The notes below the pieces were generated by a model that saw only the letters and a list, made by a program, of their open reading frames with translations, was not told the origin of the DNA and did no database searches. From assembly GCA_949130485.1 (NCBI GenBank), contig OX422185.1, positions 3,332,304 to 3,396,303 of the forward strand: a DNA stretch of 64,000 nt, in the 5' to 3' direction. Shown one piece after another: positions 23,625-35,994 of the stretch. Both the position numbers and the translations under genes were made by a program. The DNA comes from Agelas oroides (taxonomy: Eukaryota; Porifera; Demospongiae; Agelasida; Agelasidae). Numbering within the stretch: the stretch's first letter is position 1; each line of letters opens with the position of its first letter.

Positions 23625-25173
23625 CGCACTATAATAAAATACAAATCCTGCTGGGTATTGTGAGAAGTACAGCTACCTCCTGTAGAGCTCTCATTGTTAG
23701 CTGTGTAGCTGTATGTAGGCCTCTGGATGAATAAGCATGCATGTTATGTATGTAGGTGTAAGTGTGCACCTTGTTCAACCAACTATCCCATGTTTAGTTA
23801 TTAACTACAGTGATCCACAGTTTACACATTATACTGCATCACCATTGAGCTATCTAACCAATTACCAGGCCTCAGCCATGTCAGTGAATGCATAGATTTT
23901 ATAAGGTTGTTAGCTAAGTAGTCATAATGATATGGAACATTTTCCTGTACGTGTACATAATATGAAAAATTATATAACATGCTATAAGAGTGACTGATTA
24001 CAATTCTGTACTGCTAAACTAGCAGCTATATGTATGGAGACACTCACCTTTACACAAGTGCAATGGAGAACAAATGATTCAATGTTCTTAAAAACAGTTT
24101 TTACACTCTGCAGTGTCACCTAGTATGGACATTGTGTTGTTGCATGTGATCAAGATTTGGGACTACCAAGGTTTGTAAATGAAGTGAAGGTAAATGGTAA
24201 GGTGTTTGCACAACAAGAGTGTTCACTGTTAGTTATTATTGATATCAGCACTTTGTTGGTTATTATTGATATCAGCACTTTGTTGGTTATTATTGATATC
24301 AGTACTTTTGTTGGTTATTATTGATATCAGTACTTTTGTTGGTTATTATTGATATCAGTACTTTTGTTGGTTATTATTAATATCAGTACTTTTGTTGGTT
24401 ATTATTAATATCAGGACTTTATTATTAACACACTAGATAGTACTACTGAATGTGGTATAAACATCCATACTCAAGTTGTGCAAGGAAGTGCATAATTATG
24501 TCACAATAAAATTTTTTGATTATTAGTATAAGGAAGGTAAAGGTTTGATATATGTAATATGGACATTATACGGATATTACTTATAAATATAGAGGGGAGG
24601 GTGTGGAATGGTGGCTTTGTCTTTTTGAGTTCACCCATATTTACAAAACAAACCAGACGTAGTGACAAGCAAGCCCTTCCCAATAGCCTACACAAAGGGC
24701 AGACAAACCTTCCTGGAATCCTGGAGCACCTTTCAGAGTACACCAGGAGACAGACTGCATGTACGAAGGCAGACAATTTTCCCCCTGGAACCCTGCTCAG
24801 GGCACCAGGAGACAGACTCAAAAGGGCAGACTAGCCTGAGAGGGGATCCAGGGGAAGGCTTGTTTTCATGTAGCTTATTCCTTGGTAGCTTCCTAAAGGG
24901 ATGCCAGAGGAATACAGGCCTTCCGGTGGCACCCATTTAATAGGGACTCATTACACAGGGACATTGAAGTCTTCCCCTGGATATTGGCTGCCACATAGTG
25001 CTCAGTACCAGGGAAGGGCTTAAGTACTCAATAAATAGATAGTTAATCTTCTTTTACTACTTTTGGGTCTCAAACTATTTCACTCCAAACTCTTCCCGGG
25101 CTGGATTGGTACATTACCCCCAGTATGTAACATATTATTATTCTTGGCTTCATTCATTCCTTTTTTTTGTTTA
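23625..25173. other. Non-coding spacer
   Basis: Apart from the minisatellite at 24232-24425 I see nothing supported. A frame at 24662-24940 (92 codons) and its overlaps have no recognisable domain. Confidence 0.5.
24232..24425. repeat. Minisatellite, 27-28 bp unit, about 7 copies
   Basis: The unit reads gttattattgatatcagtactttt with small variants. The gatatcag core recurs at 24241, 24268, 24295, 24323 and 24351, then as aatatcag at about 24379 and 24407. Confidence 0.9.
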
Positions 25174-25174
25174 G

Positions 25175-25400
25175 TGGCAAGGGATGTCCATAGCCTGCCA
25201 TCTCTTTGGCTGCTCACACTTCTCAGAGACAAGCAGTGGAGAAACTTTTCAGAAGCTGCTTGACTCCTTGACAAAGCTGGTAGGCAAAATGGACCACTAC
25301 TTTCCAAGATGAAAGAGGAGGCATTACACACTAGGTGTGCAGCCAAGAATTTTGGGACAATCCTCAAAAACATATTTCCCTCTTACATGAGGTAGGCTGT
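25175..25400 (+). pseudogene. Broken copy of the VARD last exon
   Basis: After gtttag it reads VARDVHSLPSLWLLTLLRDK and matches the last exon of the 12319 and 27083 genes. It is interrupted by a TGA at 25261-25263, and downstream the homology continues in shifted frames (a LLSKMKEEALHT-like stretch, then loss of frame). No upstream exons of this gene were found beside it. Confidence 0.75.
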
Positions 25401-27082
25401 CAGATTGACTTAGGTATATGCTGTTGTCAAAAACACTTCAATTGTATATACAGCAGTGGTAACAGTGTGCATAAAGTATAATCATAATATTATTGTATGT
25501 GGAGAGCAGATATAAGATGCACCTTTGCAATTCATATCCAGTGAGGTGGACACCTTCATCAAGTGAAGTTACTCATGATCGTGGTTCAAAACTTAGTTTT
25601 TACTTAGATTTAGATAAATGTGTAATTGTGTTAACTTCATAGAAGTTTGTACTATTGCTTGTTAACTGACATTTTCCTAGCTTTGTGTACTAACATGCAT
25701 TTTTGCTAGCACCCATAGTTCACTTTTTAACATTGTTTTTTAACCTTTACACAGCAAAAACACTTGGGTTACTTCAACCACATTTTAGGTTGTCTGAGTT
25801 GCATCAGTGTGACCAAGGAATTCTACCAAATACGTTTTCTTCATTGAGGAGCTTTTTCAGTTCCATTTAATAGTTAGCCTCATCTTTCAGAAGACTTATT
25901 TGGCTACATTCCTGGCATTACTATCACAACCATGCAACCAAGGAACTCCTCCAGGGGCAGATGATTGTGTAACATCAAAGAAACAACAAACCTCAACTGA
26001 TATGCTGATTTATAGGCTTTCTGAAAGGAAGTTATCAACCCTCTGAAAGGAGATACTAATTTAACAAAAGAGGGAAGCTTCTCAACTAAACTCTTTTAAA
26101 TTGTAAATTTACGTGTCACGCACACAAAAGGAATGCAACTGAGGTGACCAAAATATATGGTTGAAGTAACCTAAACGTTTTTGCAGTGTATACCCTATTT
26201 TAAGTTTGTTTTTGGCTGATTTTTATACTCCCTTGTTTCATTTGACCATATGTAGCGTGAGAATAATTTTGCTAACTGTCGATGTGTATTTGAGGTTGCC
26301 ACTACTAATTAGCTTCAAGAATACATTACAAGTTTTCGTACAGCCAATAATTTCAAAACAGCTGACCCTACAAGTTACAAGAGAAGAGTCAGCTTGAAAA
26401 TTATCATACTGCCACACTTTCAATCCTAGGACACTTACTTTTTAAATGCTTCAAACACAGACGGCACATATATAACAGTGCAAAGATCATGACTCTGCAG
26501 TAGCTGCACATGCTAGGATTGAAGGTATCTATGGGTGGTTATGTGGTAAACGTGGGGCTTGAATATTCAAATTTACATGATCACCTCTTAACAACAGGTA
26601 CTCAGTATTACTGTACCTGTTGGGAACAATGCAATGCTACTGTCATAATGTACTCGTTGTCAACCAATAATGCAAGTTTAACACCCTAACCTTTTTATAA
26701 TTTTGGTATGTGTTATTTCATCACTGAAGCGTGTTTTCCCGCTGTAATACAGTGTTGTCATATGCATGTTTGCCAGATTGGCTATGAATAACCCAGTGTG
26801 CAAATGATGTTAATTAATGTTTTGTGCATGCCAAATAGTTATTCATGCAGTAAGAAACCATAGCTACCTTAATCACCCTCGTCATAGTTTAAATTTATTG
26901 CATCGCTGAAATACCTGCTTTAATAATCGAATGCTGGTTTGATCTGGTTTGAAACAGTCATGATTAAATTAAAATATTTATGATGTTTGGCAGAGGATGA
27001 TGCAACCTGCAAGATTTTCACTCGTATCACAGTTAGTTGAGTTTCTCTGATTCAAGTTTGTCCAGCCTGTCCTCAACAAACC
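25401..27082. other. Spacer with start of duplicated segment (copy B)
   Basis: A short stretch at 25545-25570 encodes EVDTFIK then TGA and resembles the last exon of gene A (VMETFVK, stop, 11737-11761). The remainder matches the 11.8-12.3 kb spacer in patches. No gene was seen. Confidence 0.45.
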
Positions 27083-28619
27083 ATGGATCAAGACTCTCAA
27101 GTTAGTTTGGCAATGAATGTTGCATACTTAACAAGCTGCTTAGCCTATGGTTATGACTATATTAAGTAGTTGGGCTATATGTATTCTACTTTAAGACTGG
27201 CTTGTTGGAGTACATTAAATGATCAAGTGCAGACATGCAAGTATATAGCATTACAAATCAGCAAATATTATAGGACTAGCTTTTTGCCACTGATAATGCT
27301 ACAACCCATACATAGCCACTCAGAAAGTTAAGTAGCCTAGCCTTATGAACAGTACACTGTTATATACCAGTTATCTGAGAAGAATGAGTACGTTGAAAGT
27401 TGTTATTGTAACTACATGTACATGTATACTAGGCAAGTGAAGATGTACTAAGGGTACTGGTGGCTGAGAATCAGGAACTGAGACAGAGAATTGCAGACGT
27501 GCATGATGCACTTGACACAGAGTATGATGAACACAGAATTTGCCAAATGAAGCATCATCTGTGCACGGAGAGAGAAGAGGTTTTGTTGAGTGAAAATCGA
27601 CAACTTAGAGAGAAGATCAAACAGTAAGAGATACAGTCAAAATTACAGTGACAATATTTGTGCATGGAGTGCAAGACTGCATACAGGATGCGGTAACAAT
27701 CATTATGATCGCCTTCTAACATGTTTATTTAATAGGCTGTCAGAGGGTATGGTTGCAAGTGGATTTGCAAGCACACAGACCTCATCCGATGAATGCTTTA
27801 TCTCACAACTTGGGTTGTATCTTGGTCAGAATCGTGATGTACCTCCTAGCAACAACAGTGGTAAGGCAATTGATTGTGCTTAAGACTATTGTAGTATGGC
27901 CAATTGTATTCACCATGTGTACCTTCTCAGATGCAGCAGTTGTTGTTCAAGCAGGTGAAGTGGCCAGAAGAAGGAGGTCACAAAGTCGCTCAAGAAGGAA
28001 CAGTCGTTCTGGCTGGGAACCCCCACCTATCTTTGCAGAGCCCAACAAGAGATTCTCTCAGGAAAGTGAAGATTGCCAGGGGTCAGCTGCACAATGTAAG
28101 TTCAGACACAAGCTGATAGCAACATTTTCAGTTATAATGTATTGGGCTACCTAGTCTGATCCAGTTGCTAGCTTCATTCTAAGCACTTCATATACCATCA
28201 CTTACCCTTGCTGTAGCCAACCCGTTTGCAACAATCAACAAGTAATGGTTTCATTACTGTATTATCATTTTTCTTTCCATTTAGTGGCGAGAGATGTTGC
28301 ACCTGTTTGGTTGCTTGCCCTATTCAGAGACAGGCAGTGGAAAAACTTTTCAGAAGTGGTTCAGCTCCTCGACAAAGCTGGTGGACCAAATGGACCACTA
28401 CTCTGTAAGATGACGGAAAAGGCTTTACACACTTATGTGCATAGCCAAGATTTCCAGGACAATCCTCAAAAGCTGATTTCACTCTTACATAAAGCAGGAT
28501 GTCTTAGGTATCTCTTCAGAGATTCAGTTAGTACAAAAGTCCTCCTTCGTTCCACATCGGTCAATATAGAAAACCGCCACTCAGTTCCAAAGACTGTTAC
28601 ATCAATCAACAGACTGTAA
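27083..28619 (+). CDS. Coiled-coil, Arg/Ser-rich protein, copy B
   Basis: This is the paralogue of the 12319-15963 gene, with six exons: 27083-27100 (MDQDSQ), 27433-27623, 27736-27860, 27931-28095 and 28285-28619 plus the introns between them; the equivalent of copy A exon 2 was not found. Intron phases (0,2,1,1) match copy A. It has the coiled-coil exon (RVLVAENQELRQRIADVHDA), one RRRRSQSRSRRNSRS exon where copy A has two, and the VARDVAPVWLLALFRD last exon. It ends about 15 residues earlier than copy A: where copy A has CTG CAA, copy B has CTG TAA. The frame is otherwise intact, so it is probably functional. Role unknown. Note that five exon intervals are listed; I could not place a sixth. 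Confidence 0.7.
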
Positions 28620-30176
28620 CAAGTGGATGGGAAAATGAAGAGACACTCATCATCAAGTTTTCATTGATATCAACTCTGCTGTAGCTATAGATCAACTTTT
28701 TAGTCTTGTATCCAGCTCACCATTTTCCACCCCAGCACACACACACACACACATACATATAATCTAGCACAAAGCAATCAAATTGAGAGTGCTATTGTTT
28801 GTTGTGCTGCTATTTAATGTTGTTGTTGCTAATATTGTTTTCAGGTTGTTTTTTTTATTTTTATTGTTTTTTGTTGCTGCTGTTTTTGTTGTTGTTGCTG
28901 CTGTTGCTGTTAAGAAATATCATATAGAAACAACAAGTATATTCTGCAACAAAGGCCTCATGAAGCAGTATACCATATACCATATCATATCTATTATGCA
29001 GAGGTGTATCTCCAGGTATATTGATACATGAACGTAAAATCGTTATAAATACATGCATGTAATAATGCATGAAAGTAAAATCACAGTAGTCAGCGCTGAC
29101 ATGAACACAATACTTTTATATTTTTGTGAGCCCAAAAATCCCAGGTGCATGGTGAGGCATGCTTTTCCCTCATCCAGGTACTTGCCATTGCTTTTTGTTG
29201 TTGTTGTTGTTGTTGCATTGTTGCATATCCCCAAGAAATGGATAATACAAACACTGAACACTCAGAATGCACTATAAACGTAAGGGGATCTGGCACACTG
29301 CGAGTTGGGAGTTGTACATAGTTGGGTATGTGGAAGAGGCCCTCGTCACTAGCATAAGTAACTCCACTCATGTCTCAGTTGTTTTGAGGTGACAGAGGAG
29401 TAAAGAAAAACAAACACATTTTTGAGGGGACTCAAGTATGTGTTCTAAATGCTAGCTACCCGCATGTAATGATATTCATGTGGTGCTGCCTTCTCACTGC
29501 TGCAATAATGAATGATGTTTAGCTATACCATTCTTAGCTGATGCTGTCCATGTGCCTTGGCAAAACTATACTCATTGTTCGATTTGCACAACTAGTTATT
29601 ATCATGTGATGCTATCATGTGCACTGTGTCCATTTCAGTTTGTGGTAATCTCCATCATATTGTATGAACAATGTATTAGCCACTACTACACAACTGTAGT
29701 ATCATACAATAATATAAGCATTATATGCCATTGATGCACCAGCCAGCCTGAACAACAAACTTAAATTTGTAGCTGCACAATACTTGTAGCAACATGCAGT
29801 GCATGATAATTTCATACGCGGTAACGTGTGTGCAATTTCCTGGCAGTTATCAAAACAAGATCAAGGCATTGGCTAGACTGCACAAATAAGGGGCTGTCCC
29901 CGGGGAACTCCCTCAAAGTACAAAATTGTTGGAGATGCCATAATGATTATTATGGCAGAAATTCCTGGGTTGGTATGCTGCTGCACCGGGGCCTGGTCTG
30001 AGTCTGTACGTATCCTGGCCTCGGGATACACGATGACAAAGCTCTTTCAAGCCGCCCCTTCAAGATTGTCACGACGTCGTGTAAGAATTACGATATAGTC
30101 TAACCCTGGCCATATATCTTTTCCAACCCCACAAACAGTATTAATTGCTTCTGTTGTTCCTTTCCTTTTGTTTAGT
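28620..30176. other. 3' flank of copy B gene with an insertion
   Basis: About 690 bases (28650-29335) containing CA, TTG and TTGTTG runs separate the stop from sequence matching the copy A 3' flank (29335 onward against 15940 onward). Frames here (28783-29031, 29043-29371) are low-complexity products and are not supported as genes. Confidence 0.5.
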
Positions 30177-30488
30177 GGCAAGTGTTCTGTGTTTAGGAAG
30201 CTCATGCCCAATCAAGACACACTGGAGAACCAGTTATCGGGTGTAAAACTTTGCATATTCATAGACCTGCACTAACTCGCTTCCATACATACTGAAGCTG
30301 ATAGAACAACAAATCGAGCACTGCCCTGCCCTCAGACCACGAGAAAAGAAAGTAGCAAACCAAAGAGCTCCATTGGTGGCATCATACTACCTCAATCTTC
30401 CATGTCTGGCAGCCCTGACACCGGAAAAGACACCGATTCTCCATGCCTCAAACCGCTTAATGGTAGTAGGGGTATTGTAGCATTAAGT

Positions 30489-30490
<2 letters not shown>

Positions 30491-30521
<31 letters not shown>

Positions 30522-30522
30522 C
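30491..30522. repeat. Poly-G tract of about 30 bases
   Basis: An uninterrupted G run within the duplicated segment; copy A has only ggggggcccc at the matching place (about 18325). Its length may be an assembly or sequencing artefact. Confidence 0.9.
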
Positions 30523-31074
30523 GATTGGGAGGCCCTATTCTATCATGTTGACACTGGAAACCCCTGAAAGTGTGCCTCACCACAAGTGGCTATCCTCCCA
30601 CTAGCAATGCAATGTGTAAATTTACTTTGCTAAACTAACAATTTTGTTTTCGCATTGAATTACACACACACACACACACACACACATACATATAATCTAA
30701 GACTGTTAATGGATACAAATGAGTTGACTGTGAAGGGAGCATGGCATCAGCAACAATTCAGAACGCTGGAACCTGGGAGTGGGGTAGTCATGAGGCCAAA
30801 TCCTAGTCTAGAGGTCAGGCTGACAAGGATGAGCGTGCAACATGAAAAGGAACATAGCTAGCAAGCACCTATACAGTCATGTATATACATACTATAGCAG
30901 TTTTGATGTAACAGTTAATACTGAGAAAGCATGAATCTGGCCAGTCTCTATTGCCAGGATTCATTGGGGAAAATTCTGCCCCAAACGATGAATAATGACT
31001 TCCGGTAAATAGCTACCTGGATTCAAAACCAATAAATTGATTTCTGAGTAAGTAAAGGTACCTGGGAGGTTTCG

Positions 31075-31385
31075 ATACTTCACTTGCTCAAGAAACCTAT
31101 CAAACTCAAAAGTCAAGACACGCCAGCCTTATCATCTTTCACTGGTAAGCATGTATTGATCATAGCATGGCTAAGTCTCACTTTACTGTTCTTAATATTC
31201 TGCTATCGCTTGCAAGGGATTACACCATGGATGGAGGAGGGAAGAAGCACCCTGTGACCCAGGATGATAAAGCCAGGATCATGAGCACCCAAGCCAAGCA
31301 ACATGGAGGGGAGACTGAAAAGGGAAGCTTTGCAGCTAGGGCTCAGAGTGCAGCTGACAAGAATTATCCACCACAACAGAAGTGA
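31075..31385 (+). CDS. Small SMP-like protein, copy B (52 aa), with spliced 5' UTR
   Basis: The CDS is 31227-31385, starting MDGGGKKHPVTQDDKARI and ending YPPQQK then TGA. It differs from copy A by a few residues and one in-frame codon deletion (HGRGE against HGGE). The KGSFAARAQSAADKN block is identical. The non-coding 5' exon ends at 31144 (gtaagc donor). Neighbouring spacer has diverged far more than this frame, which supports purifying selection. An in-frame ATG at 31167 would extend the N-terminus by 20 residues, but it lies in what is intron in copy A, so I prefer 31227. Confidence 0.62.
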
Positions 31386-34300
31386 CTGGGTACTGATGTC
31401 TAAACAATTAACTGAAACACTGGAGTTAGTATAGCTAGCTAACTGTAGAGCAGAACTAGTAATAGAATAGCATACAAACTGAATATTGAGTTTTACTAAA
31501 GAGAGAATTACTTTGCATTCAGAATAGATTCATGAAGAAGGACATATAATGACTTCTCTCCTTACTCATTTACTCCAGCCAAGCACATGTGTAGCAGCTA
31601 CATATTTCTCAGCAATCTTCAGTAGCCATTCTCTACTAACCCAATGGGATTTGTTCAAGCCACCATACCTGTCATAGGCTACTTCAACTCTTATAACAGA
31701 TTCACTCATACACACCACATATACCGTAGCTATATTAGCATGCAATGCTGATAGCACCTTTACGTTTGATTGTGGGAGTCCTGTAGTGGGTCACTGAAGG
31801 GAGTCACTGTATCATTGATCTGCAGGCCTAGAGATCCAATGACAGGGATCAACATGTTTGGAGTCAACTAAATGTACGACTAGCTACTTGGAACAATGGC
31901 GGCTGCATGGCCTGCATTGACTAATCAGGAGGAGTATCAGCATTGCACAAATTGTTGTTTTTGCATATTGGAAGTGATCAAAAACTGGACGGTGGGAAGG
32001 CCTGGGAACAAGGCTATAGCTATAACTGGACTTTGCAATGATGTGTGGTAATGCAGTGTGAATGCCGAACCGGTGGTAGCTTGCTAGTTGTAGTTGAGCA
32101 ACAACAATAAGCCGCTGTTTGGCTGAGCATCACTGTCGGTCAGTGCTTGTGTAATTGATTAACTTAACAAATTGTGCAATCAGGTTTATATTTTGCCTGA
32201 TTAGCCTGTGCACAGGCCAGCCACCTATACATTGTATCAGCAACCAGGGGCAAAGTGAGGATGGTTATCAGCAACAAGAGAGGATGCATGGTTTCCAAGT
32301 TTGCTTACTTTAAACTGAAGCAAGCTTCAGATCTGGGGGAGGCGTGGGAACAAGGCTACTTAAAACAATGGACTGTAACGGGGATTCCCCTTAGAAATAG
32401 TCACCTGACATTCTTGCGTATAGCCCCATTCCCATGCAGTGTGCGTGATCTAATAATCGAAGACTTGGAGGGTGGGAATAGCCTGGGAATAAGGCCAAGC
32501 TGTGTTTATAGTTACGGAGCTATGCCGCAGCTGCAACTTTTCTCGCTCTCGCTGACAGTGTCTTACTCCTTTTTTGTAAGTATATTGTTGATGTCGTTCT
32601 TGCAAATTCTGGCCACATATAATGATATATACATAGCGATTGGATAGCCGGCTGACTCAGTACGCTATAACTACCTGGGGTGTAGGAGTAAATCTCCCCC
32701 TTCTCTTGCACCCTTGATTTCCCAGATATGCACAAACACGTTCTTTTCCAGTGATAGCTAATAGTCATGAATACTGGCAAACTTGTTACAAACAGGCAAG
32801 CCCACATTCTCAGTATTTGATCACTTGCACATAATTTACATAGCAAAATTTCCTGAATATCTGCTACACACCAATGATTGCCGTTTTCTTGGTGAAACTG
32901 AAACTTAATCAGTTCACTGGTGTTTTCCCCCTGCTTGCTACATATATAGTGCACCAGCTTTGCACAAACAGGCATTATTTTTTCTCAGTGACATACCGTA
33001 GCAACAGGTCATGATTTGGAAGTATGAAAGGTGAGGTATTTTCCTAAAAGCAGAGTACAAATAAATTGATCTGTGGTGCTGAATGTCATGCTCATAAATT
33101 CAGAGCAGTATATGTACTGATGCATGACGGTTAATCCCTCTGTTCAAACTGTAAAAGCTGCATGAAACGCATGCTAGTGGGAAACCCATGACCGTGAGAG
33201 CAAACTTTAGAACGTAAGGTGAAGCTTGTGATAGGAGTTAGTTCTGTATGCTCACTGCAAAATTTTTGTTATAGTGTTTTGTAACATGTATGTGGTTTTT
33301 TTGCATCCCCTCGATCGCCTTCGCAGGCAGAACCACCATGTGGATCCTTCCATGAAAAGTATAGTTTAGCAGTGAGTGAAACTATAGCTACAGCGTTATG
33401 CATGCAGAGTTACATTTGTACTTAGTCCCGGATTCTTTTGTCTGCGTAATAATCAAACAAGAAATTTTGCAAATGGCGTGGCACATGATTGCAACCGTGA
33501 CACCTACTATAACGCCCAACATAGAGGGACTAATTGATGCTTGGACACTAACTTAAGAAACGTTGCGCTCTTGTTGCACGCACAGAGGTCCAGCAGACTT
33601 AAGAACTTAAGGATAGGTGGGCTAATGTTTGACAACAACTTATAACAAACCTTTCCCTGTCAATTTGCCTGCCCATTGTATATACTCTAAACTTTGTTCT
33701 TTTATGTATTTTGTTTTATGTATTTTGTATGTATATTTTTTGTAGTCCAGTAAGCCTAACCAGGCTGGCTACGCGCCATGCGTAGTGACTTAAAAATAAA
33801 TTTGAAAATTGAAATCAACTGCAAACAGTCTTCTACCCGGGATTCAGCAAACGAAACATTACATCCGTTCAAGCACCTGTTCTCGGAAAAAAGATTCTAC
33901 TAGCGGACAAGTCTGATAACCATGTATTATATCGTCGCTAGCCAAATTTTGTAATTGCTGCAGCATGGTATGGGCTCGTAGGCAAGGGCAATGGAAGTGC
34001 TTTAGACCTTTAAACTTTGTGGTCCGTCAGTCCGAAAATAAAATTTTGCCTCTACTAAGTGGCGAGGCTGCATTTTCACTGACTTGGTACTAGCAGCTTT
34101 GCTGCATCTTCACGTGCACAGTATTGACTACCTATGTTAATCTCGCGAGCCAGCCGTATTTTTTAAGAAACTTGAATACGCTGCTGGCTCAGCGCGCAAG
34201 ATTATTGTGCTCACTGCATGTGCATCACGCTCACTAGTAGCGTGCATGTTCACTGCAATGCGACCTTGCAATGCACGCTCGTCCGTGCGCTGTTCATGTG

Positions 34301-34856
34301 CCTTGCACGTTTACAAGCGCTGTGGTGTGTTCTATAGAGTCTCCTAAGATGCCACACTGCACGATTGCGTGTTTCGCCCGAAAGAACAATACGCATACTT
34401 GTGCTCACTGTGCGACGCCGTGCAGAAACGTGGAATTGTGGTGGTCTGGGCCTTCCCACTTTTCCTCGAGGTTTATGACTGTGCGATGCGGCCATGCATT
34501 GCACGCTTGAGCCCTCTTCGCAATGTGGCGTATTTACGCTTTACGCTCACATGTGCGCCTTCACAAGTGCTGTGGTGTGTTTGTGCGACGTGCGACATAC
34601 ACTGTAGAAAAAAGGAAGTAGCAAGTCTGGTAAATGGGCGTATTACTTCAGACCGCTTTGCTGGAATGCTAGCACAGCTAATTAAAACGCAATCATTAAT
34701 TAAAACATTGAAGCTAATTGCTAGCCTGGTACCCGGCGCGGCCGGGGACAAGGCTAGCTAATTGCATGCTTGCGGAGACGTCAGAGAAAGATGGCGCATA
34801 AGGCCGTGTAGTCTCGGAACCAGTCCGCGTGCGAGGGTCTGGTTCCGAGACTATAA
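31386..34856. other. Gene-poor stretch with element fragments
   Basis: It contains single ends of TAGCCTCG-type elements (about 31975-32025, 32330-32360, 32465-32500), an imperfect hairpin at about 34143-34197 (gagccagc with gctggctc arms) and two loosely repeated CpG-rich blocks at 34225-34330 and 34485-34590. The long minus-strand frame 32975-32520 has no recognisable domain. No gene is supported. Confidence 0.5.
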
Positions 34857-34999
34857 ACTTTGGCAAGAAGCATACAGACTGTCCTTCCCGCACAAGTGAA
34901 CTTCATTGTCGACCAAACCTGTAGGCAGCAAGAACTGCTGAACCCCCCCATATCTGTCATTTCTCCCAAGAGGTGGATCAAAGCTCTAACAGTTACAAA
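34857..34999 (+). other. Possible isolated exon
   Basis: A frame of about 46 codons (begins ARSIQTVLPAQVNF, ends KRWIKALTVTK) runs up to a gtatga donor at 35000. No start, acceptor of quality or partner exon was found, and its phase does not suit the next candidate acceptor at 38396. Confidence 0.25.
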
Positions 35000-35920
35000 G
35001 GTATGACTACTGCTTTGCCTTTATAGCTGCGAGTCAGTGGTTGTACTCCCATAAAAATAGTGAATAGTAAAGGGTGTCAAACAGCTCTGGCCTTGCCAGC
35101 ATGCACTGTGCCTGTGGCAGTTTTAACTCATCCTGTGGTTAAGGCCACTCCACTCCAAGAAGTTGATTCATTGTTTCCATTACACTGGAAACTTCAGGAC
35201 ATGCGGGCGGGCGGGCGGTTCACTATTCATTATTCATTTAGACCCAGCTAGGCGGGGTGTGATGTTAGACACGAAGAAATCGATGAACGAATGCTCTTCA
35301 TCCGCCATGGAAATGATCGTCCACGGCAGCACCATACATTTGGTTGATACAGAGTAAATGCAAACATTTACAATCGTGCCGGCCATTCGAAATCAGTCAT
35401 CGAACACAGGACTTCGACAGTTCATGACAGTTGTGGGCAAGCACGTGGTCGTTAAGTTGTTCACGTGATCTGCAGCACCATCAATAATGAATAAACATAT
35501 GCATAATCAACAAAATAATGCAGCTCATAAAACGGATGCAGGCGGGAAATGGGAAACAATGAATCAACTTGGAGTGGCCTAATCAATCCTCCTATACACC
35601 TGCTACAATGCCAATTTATGTAACCCTCCCTCCTTTTTTCTTTTTTTCACCCCAATCAGATGGTGGAGGGTCTGTGAACAAGACTAGCACGTACATGTAT
35701 CTAAATAGAGTCTCATTTTTTCCCAATTTGCACAGTAGACCTGCACCCAAGGTTTTCTATTATGCATGTGCATGCACATTTTAATAATGTACGAAGTTGT
35801 TTTGTTTATCCAGTCACTGGGAGCACAAAATGACATAAAAACATTCCTGGTCCAGTGAAATCTGCACAGCTAGAGTTCAACAATTCATATAGGTGGCCCA
35901 AACATAGCATATGTTATAGA

Positions 35921-35994
35921 TAAACCACCCCCTAGGCATGTTTACCCGGAACTGTCAAGTGTACTACTAGATAAACACGCCTAGGGGGTGGTTT
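35921..35994. mobile_element. Small hairpin element
   Basis: The arms taaaccaccccctaggc and gcctagggggtggttta surround a ~40-base loop. It is likely a very short inverted-repeat element; no clear flanking duplication was found. Confidence 0.55.

Noticed and set aside
24559-24940. Cluster of 70-106 codon frames on both strands
   Set aside because: No domain, no conserved splice signals and no paralogue in the window.
28783-29371. Frames with long hydrophobic Val/Phe runs or Gln/Asn runs
   Set aside because: They derive from TTG-type microsatellites in the copy B insertion; no exon signals or homology.
32520-32975. Minus-strand frame of 151 codons
   Set aside because: No recognisable motif, no start context, no splice partners, and composition like the flanking non-coding DNA.
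34250-34761. Overlapping frames in a CpG-richer block
   Set aside because: Several frames on both strands are open because the block is GC-rich and internally repeated; none shows a domain.
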